Shown here one piece after another: positions 18,266-26,614 of a DNA stretch of 64,000 nucleotides (positions within the stretch are counted from its first letter, which is position 1; each line of letters opens with the position of its first letter). A model generated the notes under the pieces. That model was not told the origin of the DNA and made no database searches. It saw only the letters and a program-made list of their open reading frames with translations. Source of the stretch: Phocaeicola_A sp036804505 (lineage in GTDB: Bacteria; Bacteroidota; Bacteroidia; Bacteroidales; Bacteroidaceae); assembly GCA_036804505.1 (NCBI GenBank), contig DAIRSI010000011.1:41569-105568 (forward strand), written 5' to 3'. The translations under genes were made by a program, and so were the position numbers.

Positions 18266-19051
18266 ATGCATACCAGAGAAGAAAAATTGGAAGCATTCGG
18301 ACGCTTTTTGGATATATTGGACGAATTGCGTGTGAAATGTCCTTGGGATAAAAAACAGACAAATGAGAGTCTGCGTCCCAACACTATAGAGGAAGTTTAT
18401 GAATTGTCGGATGCCTTGATGAAGGATGACAAAAAGAATATTTGTAAAGAGTTGGGTGATGTACTTCTTCATGTGGCTTTTTATGCAAAAATAGGTTCCG
18501 AAACGAATGAATTTGATATCAAAGACGTGTGTGATAAATTGAGTGAAAAGCTCATTTATCGTCATCCCCATGTCTTTGGTGAAGCCAAGGCAAGTGATGC
18601 AGAAACTGTCATTCAGAATTGGGAACAGTTAAAACTGAAAGAAAAAGGCGGAAACAAGTCAGTCTTGAGTGGCGTCCCGGAAGCATTGCCTTCATTAATC
18701 AAAGCTTATCGGATTCAGGATAAAGTGCGTGCTGTGGGATTCGATTGGGAGGAAAGAGAACAAGTCTGGGAAAAAGTAAAAGAAGAAATAGGTGAATTCC
18801 AGCATGAAATAGATAATATGGACAAAGAAAAGGCCGAACAGGAATTCGGTGATTTATTTTTCAGTCTAGTCAATACCGCGCGGCTTTATCATATTAATCC
18901 GGATAATGCTTTGGAACATACCAATCAAAAGTTTATCCGTCGCTTTAATTATATGGAAGAACACACCATCAAGCAAGGGAGAAATCTGAAGGATATGACA
19001 CTGGATGAGATGGATGAAATATGGAACGAAGCAAAGAAAAAAGGTCTTTAA
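18266..19051 (+). CDS. mazG: Nucleoside triphosphate pyrophosphohydrolase MazG
   Basis: 261 residues, about the length of E. coli MazG (263). It hydrolyses NTPs to NMP and pyrophosphate. Two MazG domains are visible. The first has CPWDKKQTNESLRPNTIEE and the metal-binding pattern EEVYELSDALM followed by ELGDVLLHVAFY. The second has EEIGEF and EQEFGDLFFSLVN. The protein is cytoplasmic. It diverges from valS, each with its own -7 box. Confidence 0.95.
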   Translation: MHTREEKLEAFGRFLDILDELRVKCPWDKKQTNESLRPNTIEEVYELSDALMKDDKKNICKELGDVLLHVAFYAKIGSETNEFDIKDVCDKLSEKLIYRHPHVFGEAKASDAETVIQNWEQLKLKEKGGNKSVLSGVPEALPSLIKAYRIQDKVRAVGFDWEEREQVWEKVKEEIGEFQHEIDNMDKEKAEQEFGDLFFSLVNTARLYHINPDNALEHTNQKFIRRFNYMEEHTIKQGRNLKDMTLDEMDEIWNEAKKKGL

Positions 19052-19083
19052 TTCGTTTATTAGGGTATAATTGTTTATTTTTG
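19052..19083 (+). promoter_or_regulatory. Promoter of the lipocalin-like lipoprotein gene
   Basis: TTCG (19052-19055), 20 bases, then TATTTTTG (19076-19083), which fits TAnnTTTG. It starts inside the mazG stop region, so the lipoprotein can be transcribed separately. Confidence 0.4.
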
Positions 19084-19109
19084 TATTGATAACCATTTTA
19101 TTATAGATT

Positions 19110-19724
19110 ATGAAGTATTTAAATGTTATTTTTATCGTGGTAATTATATCGCTGATGGCTGCTTGCAGCAGTAAGCCGAAAGTGCAGTCGGAGACAGAAG
19201 TAGAACAAGTAGTGGTTCCAAGTGATAAAGTTGTGGAAGGTACTATCCTGGCGGAAGGAACATCCATGAACAATCTGGTTTTATTGACAGCTTCCGGTGA
19301 TACCCTTTCTTTCAGTACAGTAGAATGTAGAGATGCCGGATTGCTTATAGGTACCGTGGAAGGCGGGGCTATTGCACAGGTGACTTATACGGAAATCGCA
19401 GATGAAGAAAACACAATACCGACAGCCAAATCGGTAGTGGTTATATCAGATTTGATAGGTTCATGGATGGAGCCAAATCCTATTGAACAACATTCTTATC
19501 AGGGAATAAAGATAGAAGAAAACGGTGTGGCTTCTTCCGTTAATATGAATACGATTACTTATACCGGATGGTCGATCAACAAGGGCCGATTGGTTTTGAA
19601 CTCGGAAAGTGAGGGGAGCGGAAGTCCCATTGAATGCTCAGATACATTCAATATTGCCAAGATAGATAAAGATTCATTGGTTCTTGTGGGTACTGATTTG
19701 ACGCTTCGTTACGGTAAAAAGTAA
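19110..19724 (+). CDS. Lipocalin-like lipoprotein of unknown function
   Basis: 204 residues with a lipobox at LMAAC (Cys about 19). Residues 45-110 form a small beta-rich region (GTILAEGTSMNNLVLLTASG). The C-terminal half (LIGSWMEPNPIEQHSYQGIK, GWSINKGRLVLNSES) has the GSW start and strand pattern of Bacteroides lipocalin-like domains. It is probably in the outer membrane or periplasm, and its ligand is unknown. It lies between mazG and the sigma factor gene, followed by a likely terminator, so it is probably not part of the utilization locus. Confidence 0.7.
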   Translation: MKYLNVIFIVVIISLMAACSSKPKVQSETEVEQVVVPSDKVVEGTILAEGTSMNNLVLLTASGDTLSFSTVECRDAGLLIGTVEGGAIAQVTYTEIADEENTIPTAKSVVVISDLIGSWMEPNPIEQHSYQGIKIEENGVASSVNMNTITYTGWSINKGRLVLNSESEGSGSPIECSDTFNIAKIDKDSLVLVGTDLTLRYGKK

Positions 19725-19744
19725 TGTAAAGTACATATAAACTT

Positions 19745-19813
19745 GCTTCCACTTATCTGCTCCTAGTCAAAACGGATTGTTCAACCGGGTAGAATAGTGG
19801 AAGTAACTTTTTT
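19745..19813 (+). terminator. Possible long-loop terminator before the sigma factor gene
   Basis: CTTCCACT (19746-19753) pairs with AGTGGAAG (19796-19803), with extra pairs outside, and a T6 run lies at 19808-19813. The 42-base loop is long, so efficiency is uncertain. Confidence 0.45.
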
Positions 19814-19852
19814 ATGGAAATAAGTCTTCGTCTTTGATAATGTTATGATGGT

Positions 19853-20407
19853 ATGATTACTTATTCTGACGATATTCTGCTGTTAAAATTGATACAGGAG
19901 GGAGATGAAAAAGCTTTTAAATATTTATTTGATGCTTTTTTTGTTCCTTTGTGTCGATATACCAATTTGTTGATACAAGATACGCAGGAATCGGAAGAAT
20001 TAATGATGGACTTGTTTTTGTATGTATGGGAGCACAAAGCGGATATTAAAATAAAGATTTCTTTTAAGGCTTATCTGTTTCAATCAGCTCGTAACAGAAG
20101 TCTGAATTTTATCAGGGACAGAAAAGAGAAAGCCCCGATTGATGATTTCTCGGAAATATTTGCAGATGAAGAAGGAACCAGCCAACAGGTGGAAATAGAG
20201 GAACTCAATCATTTAATTGAAGAAGCAATATTTTCTTTACCGGATAAGTGCAGGAGTGTATTTATCAAGAGTAGAGAGCATAATCTTACAAATCAGGAAA
20301 TTGCTGATGACATGTCCATATCGGTAAAAACCGTAGAGACCCAGATAACGAAGGCCATAAAACATATTAAATCATATCTGAAAAATCAATATTATTATTT
20401 ATTTTAA
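19853..20407 (+). CDS. ECF RNA polymerase sigma factor of the utilization locus
   Basis: 184 residues with sigma region 2 (EKAFKYLFDAFFVPLCRYT, LFLYVWEHKADIKI, AYLFQSARNRSLNFIRD) and region 4 (LPDKCRSVFIKSREHNLTNQ, SISVKTVETQITKAIKHIK). It is the sigma-70 family form typical of Bacteroides ECF/anti-sigma-regulated loci. It should direct transcription of susC and following genes when released by the FecR protein encoded 72 bases downstream. Confidence 0.92.
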   Translation: MITYSDDILLLKLIQEGDEKAFKYLFDAFFVPLCRYTNLLIQDTQESEELMMDLFLYVWEHKADIKIKISFKAYLFQSARNRSLNFIRDRKEKAPIDDFSEIFADEEGTSQQVEIEELNHLIEEAIFSLPDKCRSVFIKSREHNLTNQEIADDMSISVKTVETQITKAIKHIKSYLKNQYYYLF

Positions 20408-20479
20408 AAAAAAAGAGATTTTGAATCGGGGTTAGAGGTTTTTCATGTGTCATAGAAGTATAAACCATCAAATGAATGC

Positions 20480-21475
20480 ATGAAAAATAAGATACCTTGG
20501 AATTTGGTTCTGGCCAAACTTAAGAATGACATCACCCCAAAGGATGACAAAGAGTTGGCTATGTGGCTGGAAAAGGCTGAGAATAAAGCTGTATATGATG
20601 ACATTGTTTCTTTATGGAATCAGATACAAGCCAATGCTTCTGGCTATACGCCCGATAAAGATTATTATTGGAAGCAGTTGGTTGTCAAGATGCATCAGAC
20701 CAAGACAGAACCTCGTCGGATGGTTCTTTCAATCCGGAGGGCTTGGCTCTATGCAGCAGTCATCTGCTGTCTGATAGCTTTTTCTACATTTATATCTTAT
20801 TATGTAGGACAGAGGTCAGAAACTCCTTCACTTGTTTCCCAACATTATTCTTGTTTAAGCGGTAAGTCAAAAGTAATTCTTCCAGATGGAAGCGAGGTTT
20901 GGCTACATGCCCAGACATCGTTGGATTATCAAACCGACAACAAGACAAACGAGCGTCTCGTAGCGATGTCCGGTGAAGCATATTTCAATGTTACACATGA
21001 CAGCCAACGTCCTTTTATTGTCCGGACAAAAGGTCTTGATGTAGAGGTCCACGGAACAAAATTTAATGTCGAGGCTGTTCCTAATGCACTTTATACAACA
21101 GTCAGTTTGAAATCCGGATCTGTTTCCCTGAAGACGAATAAGGAGGTGAAGTACTTGTCGCCTAATGAAATAGCTACATTTGATAGGAGAAACAGAAATT
21201 TAAGCATAGAGAAGAATTCCATTGATTTGGCAACTTCGTGGGCAAACAGTGAATTCTATTTTGACAAGAAACCTTTAGGATATGTATGTAGGTATCTTTC
21301 AAAATGGTACAATGTCAAGATTAAACTTGATGATCGTTTAAATAATAAATACCTCTATACTTTTACTTTGAGAAATGAATCTTTGGAAGAGATTATGAGG
21401 TTGATGTCTCGTATTAACCCGATTGATTATTCTTTTGATGAAAGCAATCAATTAATCATTAAATCAAAAGAGTAA
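20480..21475 (+). CDS. FecR-type anti-sigma factor
   Basis: 331 residues. A cytoplasmic N-terminal segment (about 1-85) would hold the sigma factor. One membrane helix (AWLYAAVICCLIAFSTFISY, about 88-108) follows, then a periplasmic FecR domain (VILPDGSEVWLHAQTSLDY, GEAYFNVTHDSQRPFIVRT, VEVHGTKFNVEAVP) and a C-terminal DUF4974-like module (SLEEIMRLMSRI). The expected signal route is from the SusC STN domain through this protein to the ECF sigma factor. A 187-base intergenic region with a predicted antisense RNA separates it from susC. Confidence 0.92.
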   Translation: MKNKIPWNLVLAKLKNDITPKDDKELAMWLEKAENKAVYDDIVSLWNQIQANASGYTPDKDYYWKQLVVKMHQTKTEPRRMVLSIRRAWLYAAVICCLIAFSTFISYYVGQRSETPSLVSQHYSCLSGKSKVILPDGSEVWLHAQTSLDYQTDNKTNERLVAMSGEAYFNVTHDSQRPFIVRTKGLDVEVHGTKFNVEAVPNALYTTVSLKSGSVSLKTNKEVKYLSPNEIATFDRRNRNLSIEKNSIDLATSWANSEFYFDKKPLGYVCRYLSKWYNVKIKLDDRLNNKYLYTFTLRNESLEEIMRLMSRINPIDYSFDESNQLIIKSKE

Positions 21476-21528
21476 TTTAAAATTAAAATCAGAGCCTATG
21501 GGAAAGGAATAAAAATAATAACCTGTTC

Positions 21529-21559
21529 AAAAAAGGATGCCATAAGTATGGCACCCTTT
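21529..21559 (-). terminator. Minus-strand intrinsic terminator in the fecR-susC gap
   Basis: On the minus strand the stem GGGTGCCA / TGGCATCC (6-base inner loop, extended by AAA/TTT pairs) is fully paired if one G-U is allowed, and it runs into six T. On the plus strand the same position is an A-C mismatch and no T-run follows. The hairpin is therefore oriented to stop leftward transcription, yet the nearest annotated leftward gene is far away. Confidence 0.7.
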
Positions 21560-21650
21560 CATAAAAAAACTCTAATCCAAACTCTTATATGGCATAACAA
21601 GGATCTGACTCATCCTTATTATTGTCAAGAGTTCGTTTAGTTAATCTCTA
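21529..21650 (-). ncRNA. Predicted cis-antisense small RNA upstream of susC (DonS-like)
   Basis: A minus-strand promoter overlaps the susC start codon and a minus-strand terminator ends at 21529. Together they predict a transcript of about 120 nt complementary to the susC 5' leader. No protein is encoded in it. Small RNAs in this position, such as DonS of Bacteroides fragilis, are known repressors of loci regulated by ECF sigma and anti-sigma factors. The promoter, terminator and location are visible; expression and repression are inferred. Confidence 0.5.
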
Positions 21651-21655
21651 ATCTA

Positions 21656-21688
21656 CAAAAATATGAAATATAAAGAATATCTAGCAAT
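21656..21688 (-). promoter_or_regulatory. Minus-strand promoter overlapping the susC start codon
   Basis: Read on the minus strand: ATTG (21688-21685), 21 bases, then TATTTTTG (21663-21656), which fits TAnnTTTG. The -7 box covers the first base of the susC ATG at 21663, so initiation here could also interfere directly with susC expression. Confidence 0.5.
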
Positions 21689-24600
21689 TTTTTTATTATT
21701 ATTTGGTATTTTAAAGTTGTCTGCACAAAATAAAGAAAAAGGCGTGACTTTAAATATTTCAAATGTTACGCTTTCCGAAGCAATGACAAAATTTGAAAAA
21801 GCAAGTGGTTATACATTTTTTTATGATGCTTCACAAGTCAATACACGACAAAAGGTGAGTTTGAAGGTGAAGGATACTCCTGTAAGAAAGGCAGTGGATC
21901 TTTTGTTGAGAAACACCAATCTGACTTACGAAATAACGAATACCCAAATCGCCTTGTTTCAAAAGAAGGCCGAATCGCATAACAAATATACCCATCTGAA
22001 AGGCAAAGTTCTGGATCAGAGCGGGGAACCTGTAATCGGTGCCAGTGTATGGATTGAGGGAACAACTGTGGGAACAGTTACAAATTTGGATGGTGAATAT
22101 GAGTTGGATGCTACCACAGGTTCTCCATTAAAAATATCATACATCGGATATCAGACACAGGTGGTTAAGGCTAGTCAGGGCATGACAGTCAAGCTTCTAG
22201 AGGATACGAAAACACTTAATGAAGTAGTGGTTATCGGATACGGTTCTCAGAGAAAGACCGACCTTACCGGAGGTATTGTTGCCATCAGTAGTGATAAACT
22301 GGATATGGTTTCAACAAATAATCTGATGGATAAGCTGGCGGGACAGGTAGCCGGTTTGAATATTACTTCTACAAATGCCCGTCCGGGAGAAGAACAATCT
22401 TTGCAAGTTCGTGGCGTCAATTCGCTGACAGCGAGCAATTCTCCTCTTATCGTATTAGATGGTATACCTTATAGTGGTTCACTCGGAGATCTGGATCCCG
22501 ATTTGATTGAATCCATGAGTGTGCTTAAAGATGCTTCTTCTGCTGCGATTTATGGTTCTCGCGGTGCCAATGGTGTTATTCTTATACAGACAAAAAAGGG
22601 AAAAGAAGGGAAAGCCACAGTCACTTATAAAGGGCAAATTGGTTTTGCCGAATCAGAACGCCGTTTGAATATGATGAATGGTGCAGAATATGTTAAGTAT
22701 CTGCAGGATTATAATAGCATGAAGAACGGGCTTTCAGGTGATGAACTGGATCCATCCAGATTGTTGGGAGCTGACGAATATGAGAATTATAAAAATGGTG
22801 TTGAGACTGATTGGCAGGATGTTATCTTCAGGACTGCTTTGGTTACGGACCATCAGGTAAGTATCTCGGGAGGAACAGAAAATACAACATACATGGCTTC
22901 CCTTTCACATCTTAAACAAGATGGCGTTGTTCGAAACACTGGTTTGAAGAGAACGAATATTGATTTGAATGTTACTCAGACTTTCAATAAATGGTTAAAA
23001 ATAGGATTGAGCATGCAGGCAGTGCAAAAGGATTTTGGTGGAATTCAGCCGTATCTGGAAGCCGGTATAAAGATGAGTCCGTATGGGAATTATAAGGATG
23101 AGGACGGTAATTATGTGAATTATCCAATGCAGAGAAATACGTTGTTCTATAACCCTATGGCCGATACGAAAGCGACGAATGACAAGTGGAACAGGAATGT
23201 CTTTATAACTTCTTTTGCCGATATAATGCTTCCGGTTAAGGGACTCAGTTTTCGTTCGAATTTCGGATATAACTACCAATCGAAGTTTGTCGGTTCCTAT
23301 TACGGGAGAAACACTTTGACTGGCTCGAAGGTTAATGGAGCGGCAAGTATATCCAATACTCATTATTGGGATTACACTTGGGAAAACATGTTGAAATACA
23401 ATAATGAATTCGGGAAGCACAAGATAGATGTTACAGGGCTGTTTAGTATGCAACAGACTAACAATAACTATTCTTCCCAATCAGCAGAAAGTTTTGTCAA
23501 TGATGATTCCGAATATCATAATATGGCAGGCGGAGAGAAAAATAAAGAATTGAGTTCATCGCTGACCGAAACTTCAATGCTCTCATATATGCTTCGTCTT
23601 AATTATTCTTATGCAAGCAAGTATCTGTTGACTTTGACGGGGCGTTCAGACGGCTATTCGGCATTTGGAAAGAACAACAAATATGCCTTCTTCCCATCCT
23701 TGGCTGCTGCGTGGAATATTTCTTCAGAAGATTTTATGGAAGGGTCACAAAATTGGCTGGATATGCTGAAGATAAGGTTATCTTATGGATCGAACGGTAA
23801 TCAGGCCATTAATCCTTATCAAACCTTGGACCGACTTTCGATGACAAACTATATATGGGGAGACGGCGGTACAACTGTCAACGGTCTTTATCTGCCAACG
23901 AATGGAGTAGGTAATCCCAATTTGAAATGGGAAACTTCACATACTTTGAATTTTGGAGTTGATTTTTCCTTACTTAACGGAAGACTCTCCGGAAACATTG
24001 ATTTATATCTTGTCAATACAAAAGATTTGTTGATGAGCCGTACTGTACCTTATATGAATGGTTACAAATCAATCATGGATAATATCGGCAAGACCCGAAA
24101 CAAGGGAATCGAAATATCATTGAATTCTATTAATGTCAAGTCGAAGAACTGGGGATGGAAAACAGGAGTCAATTTCACTTTAAACAGAGATAAAATTATT
24201 GAATTGCGCGGTGACGGTAAAGATGATATCACTAATAAATGGTTTATCGGGAAACCCGTCAGTGTGTTCTATGATTATAACGTTGTCGGAACTTGGCAGA
24301 CGAATGATACTGGCTGGGATGCAACGAAGCAAAAGTATTATAACGCCGACGGAAAAGAAATACAGGCCGGAGCTGTTCCCGGTTCAGCAAAATTGGAAGA
24401 TGTCAATGGTAACGGATATATAGATTCCGGAGATAAAAAAGTCATTGGTTCAAGACTGCCTAGTTTTCTGCTTTCTTTGAGCAATAATGTAACATATAAA
24501 GATGTATATTTCTCAGTGCTTCTGAATGGCGTGTTTGGAAAATGGAAACAAATGCATGATTACAATTTTGATAGGTGGATGCCTGAATTCAATTATTTGA

Positions 24601-24926
24601 GCGGCATGAATTATTGGACACCCGATAATCCTACGAATGAAATGACATCACCTACTTACGTGCCTTACAGCAAGCATTCTTTTTATAAGAAAATGAACTA
24701 TGTTCAGGTTAGAAATATTACATTAGGATATAGTTTTCCTAAGAAATTCACTCAGGCAATAGGCATCACTGCACTGAAAATGGATGTAAGTGTCAACAAT
24801 CTTTACACTTTCAGTAATCTTAAAAATGCTTTGAATTTTGATAATACAGTTGATATAGAGAAAGGAGCAGTCATAGCTTATCCTACGGCCCGTTCCTATA
24901 TGATGGGTTTATATCTTACATTCTAA
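21663..24926 (+). CDS. SusC-type TonB-dependent outer-membrane transporter with STN domain
   Basis: 1087 residues. After the signal peptide (ending SAQ) comes an STN/secretin-TonB signalling domain (about 25-110: GVTLNISNVTLSEAMTKFEK), then a carboxypeptidase-like regulatory domain (LKGKVLDQSGEPVIGASVWI). The TonB-contact/linker NEVVVIGYGSQRKTDLTGG, the plug (LRVRGVNSLT-like, LIVLDGIPYSG, ASSAAIYGSRGANGVILI) and the 22-strand barrel follow, ending in aromatic LYLTF. It imports oligosaccharides with SusD. The STN domain fits control through the upstream FecR/sigma pair. The start is the ATG that overlaps the antisense promoter. Confidence 0.96.
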   Translation: MKYKEYLAIFLLLFGILKLSAQNKEKGVTLNISNVTLSEAMTKFEKASGYTFFYDASQVNTRQKVSLKVKDTPVRKAVDLLLRNTNLTYEITNTQIALFQKKAESHNKYTHLKGKVLDQSGEPVIGASVWIEGTTVGTVTNLDGEYELDATTGSPLKISYIGYQTQVVKASQGMTVKLLEDTKTLNEVVVIGYGSQRKTDLTGGIVAISSDKLDMVSTNNLMDKLAGQVAGLNITSTNARPGEEQSLQVRGVNSLTASNSPLIVLDGIPYSGSLGDLDPDLIESMSVLKDASSAAIYGSRGANGVILIQTKKGKEGKATVTYKGQIGFAESERRLNMMNGAEYVKYLQDYNSMKNGLSGDELDPSRLLGADEYENYKNGVETDWQDVIFRTALVTDHQVSISGGTENTTYMASLSHLKQDGVVRNTGLKRTNIDLNVTQTFNKWLKIGLSMQAVQKDFGGIQPYLEAGIKMSPYGNYKDEDGNYVNYPMQRNTLFYNPMADTKATNDKWNRNVFITSFADIMLPVKGLSFRSNFGYNYQSKFVGSYYGRNTLTGSKVNGAASISNTHYWDYTWENMLKYNNEFGKHKIDVTGLFSMQQTNNNYSSQSAESFVNDDSEYHNMAGGEKNKELSSSLTETSMLSYMLRLNYSYASKYLLTLTGRSDGYSAFGKNNKYAFFPSLAAAWNISSEDFMEGSQNWLDMLKIRLSYGSNGNQAINPYQTLDRLSMTNYIWGDGGTTVNGLYLPTNGVGNPNLKWETSHTLNFGVDFSLLNGRLSGNIDLYLVNTKDLLMSRTVPYMNGYKSIMDNIGKTRNKGIEISLNSINVKSKNWGWKTGVNFTLNRDKIIELRGDGKDDITNKWFIGKPVSVFYDYNVVGTWQTNDTGWDATKQKYYNADGKEIQAGAVPGSAKLEDVNGNGYIDSGDKKVIGSRLPSFLLSLSNNVTYKDVYFSVLLNGVFGKWKQMHDYNFDRWMPEFNYLSGMNYWTPDNPTNEMTSPTYVPYSKHSFYKKMNYVQVRNITLGYSFPKKFTQAIGITALKMDVSVNNLYTFSNLKNALNFDNTVDIEKGAVIAYPTARSYMMGLYLTF

Positions 24927-24941
24927 TACCTAGTAAACAAT

Positions 24942-26552
24942 ATGAATATGAATAATATAGTTAAATTCTTTTTGCTGGCAACGGTTTTATGCGGAACCAG
25001 TTGCTCGGATTTTCTAGATGAAAAGTTAAAAAGCTCATTGGCTCCGGATAATACTTATAATACATCTTATGGATTTGAAGTAGGAGCTACCGGATTGTAT
25101 GCTTGGGCACGCTCCGAATTTAATACGTGGGGAGGAGCGACAACATCCCAAGGACAGGCTTGTCCATACGAATCATTCCAGGTTGCGACAGATATAGTTT
25201 ATTGCGGAAAACAACAGGATGGTTCATTGACTCCGTTTGAAAAGTTATCTTATACTCCGTCTACAACGTTTGTCGTTTCCTATTGGAACTGGGGGTATGG
25301 TCTGATTGCATCTGCCAATGAAATGTTGGAATATTCTGAAAAGAGTAATGTTGTTTGGAGCAATGCCGGAGATAAGACATTATATCAGGCAACGGCTAGA
25401 TTCTTCAGAGCTTATGCATACAGATATCTTGTGTATCTTTATGGAGATGTTCCTTATGTAGATAAAATCGAAAAGGATTTCCGAACGGACTTTACCCGTA
25501 CTCCGAAGAAAGAAGTATTGGCAAAAATGATTGATGATCTGGAATTTGCAGCAAATAATCTTCCTGACAATCCCGATAAAGTGGACTCCGGTAAATTGAC
25601 AAAATGGGCAGCGAAACATTTGCTTAGTGAAGTTTACTTGATGGCGGGAGAATACAAAAAAGCAAAGGATACTGCAGATGAAGTTATAAATTGCGGCTAT
25701 TTCCATTTGATGACAACGCGTTTTGGTGTAAATAAGGAAGGGGCCGGAGATGTATTCTCTGATATGTTCCTTGAAAACAATCAAAACAGAGAGTCAGGTA
25801 ACAAGGAAAGTATATGGGTCATGCAACTTGAGTATAACACTACCGGTGGTGGCGGTGATTGCGAAGATTGGACTCGTCGTGCGTGGAGTCCTCGCTATTG
25901 GGATAATTTGGATGGCTTTGTTCTTTCAGATTCCTTGGGAGGCAGAGGTTTGGCTCAAATCATGCCTTTCAAATGGTGGATTGAGAACAAGGACTTCTAT
26001 ACTGCCAATGATATTCGTAATTCAAATTATAATATCAAACGTATCTGGTATTATAATAATCCGAAATCGTCCAAGTACGGACAGAAGGCCGAGATTACCG
26101 AAACGACATGGAAGTTGAGTCAGTTGTATCCGGTAATTACCAAGTTCTTTTATGGAAAGGCGGCAGACTTGACATATACGGGGAACAACAAGGACCGTAT
26201 GAAATTCCGTTTGGCCGAAACTTACCTTTTGAAAGCTGAAGCTTGCATTGATTTGGGTGATAAACAAGGAGCAGCGGATGCAATCAATATGGTCAGACAG
26301 AGAGCAGGAAGTACATCCATTACGGCAAATGAGGTGTCAATGGATTTCTTGCTTGACGAGAGAATCCGTGAACTGGTAGGTGAAGAGCTGAGGCGTTTCA
26401 CTCTCTTGAGAACAGGAAAACTGTTGGATAGGGTTCACAAATACAATGCAAAGAGTGCTTCTATGGATGAGCATAATCTATTGTGGCCTATACCGCAGAA
26501 TGTAATTGATTCCAATACAGGCAGCGAGTTCCCTCAAAATCCAGGTTATTGA
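24942..26552 (+). CDS. SusD/RagB-type surface glycan-binding lipoprotein
   Basis: 536 residues with a lipobox (GTSCSDFLDE, Cys about 23). The SusD-like domains include YATARFFRAYAYRYLVYLYG-type TPR helices (QATARFFRAYAYRYLVYL), GDVPYVDK and the C-terminal RagB signature FRLAETYLLKAEACIDLG, RQRAG and LLDERIRELVGEELRRF. It forms the lid over the SusC barrel and binds the glycan at the surface. It begins 15 bases after susC. A hairpin terminator follows its stop, which may lower expression of the enzymes behind it. Confidence 0.96.
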   Translation: MNMNNIVKFFLLATVLCGTSCSDFLDEKLKSSLAPDNTYNTSYGFEVGATGLYAWARSEFNTWGGATTSQGQACPYESFQVATDIVYCGKQQDGSLTPFEKLSYTPSTTFVVSYWNWGYGLIASANEMLEYSEKSNVVWSNAGDKTLYQATARFFRAYAYRYLVYLYGDVPYVDKIEKDFRTDFTRTPKKEVLAKMIDDLEFAANNLPDNPDKVDSGKLTKWAAKHLLSEVYLMAGEYKKAKDTADEVINCGYFHLMTTRFGVNKEGAGDVFSDMFLENNQNRESGNKESIWVMQLEYNTTGGGGDCEDWTRRAWSPRYWDNLDGFVLSDSLGGRGLAQIMPFKWWIENKDFYTANDIRNSNYNIKRIWYYNNPKSSKYGQKAEITETTWKLSQLYPVITKFFYGKAADLTYTGNNKDRMKFRLAETYLLKAEACIDLGDKQGAADAINMVRQRAGSTSITANEVSMDFLLDERIRELVGEELRRFTLLRTGKLLDRVHKYNAKSASMDEHNLLWPIPQNVIDSNTGSEFPQNPGY

Positions 26553-26565
26553 TTAATTTAAAATT

Positions 26566-26597
26566 AAAGAGGTGCCAATTCAATTGACACCTCTTTT
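26566..26597 (+). terminator. Hairpin terminator between susD and the glycosidase genes
   Basis: A 15-bp stem with one mismatch (26566-26580 with 26582-26596) and T-rich 3' side CTCTTTTC. It lies inside the utilization locus, so partial read-through would give more SusC/SusD than enzymes. Confidence 0.7.
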
Positions 26598-26614
26598 CTA
26601 ACACTATAATAAAT

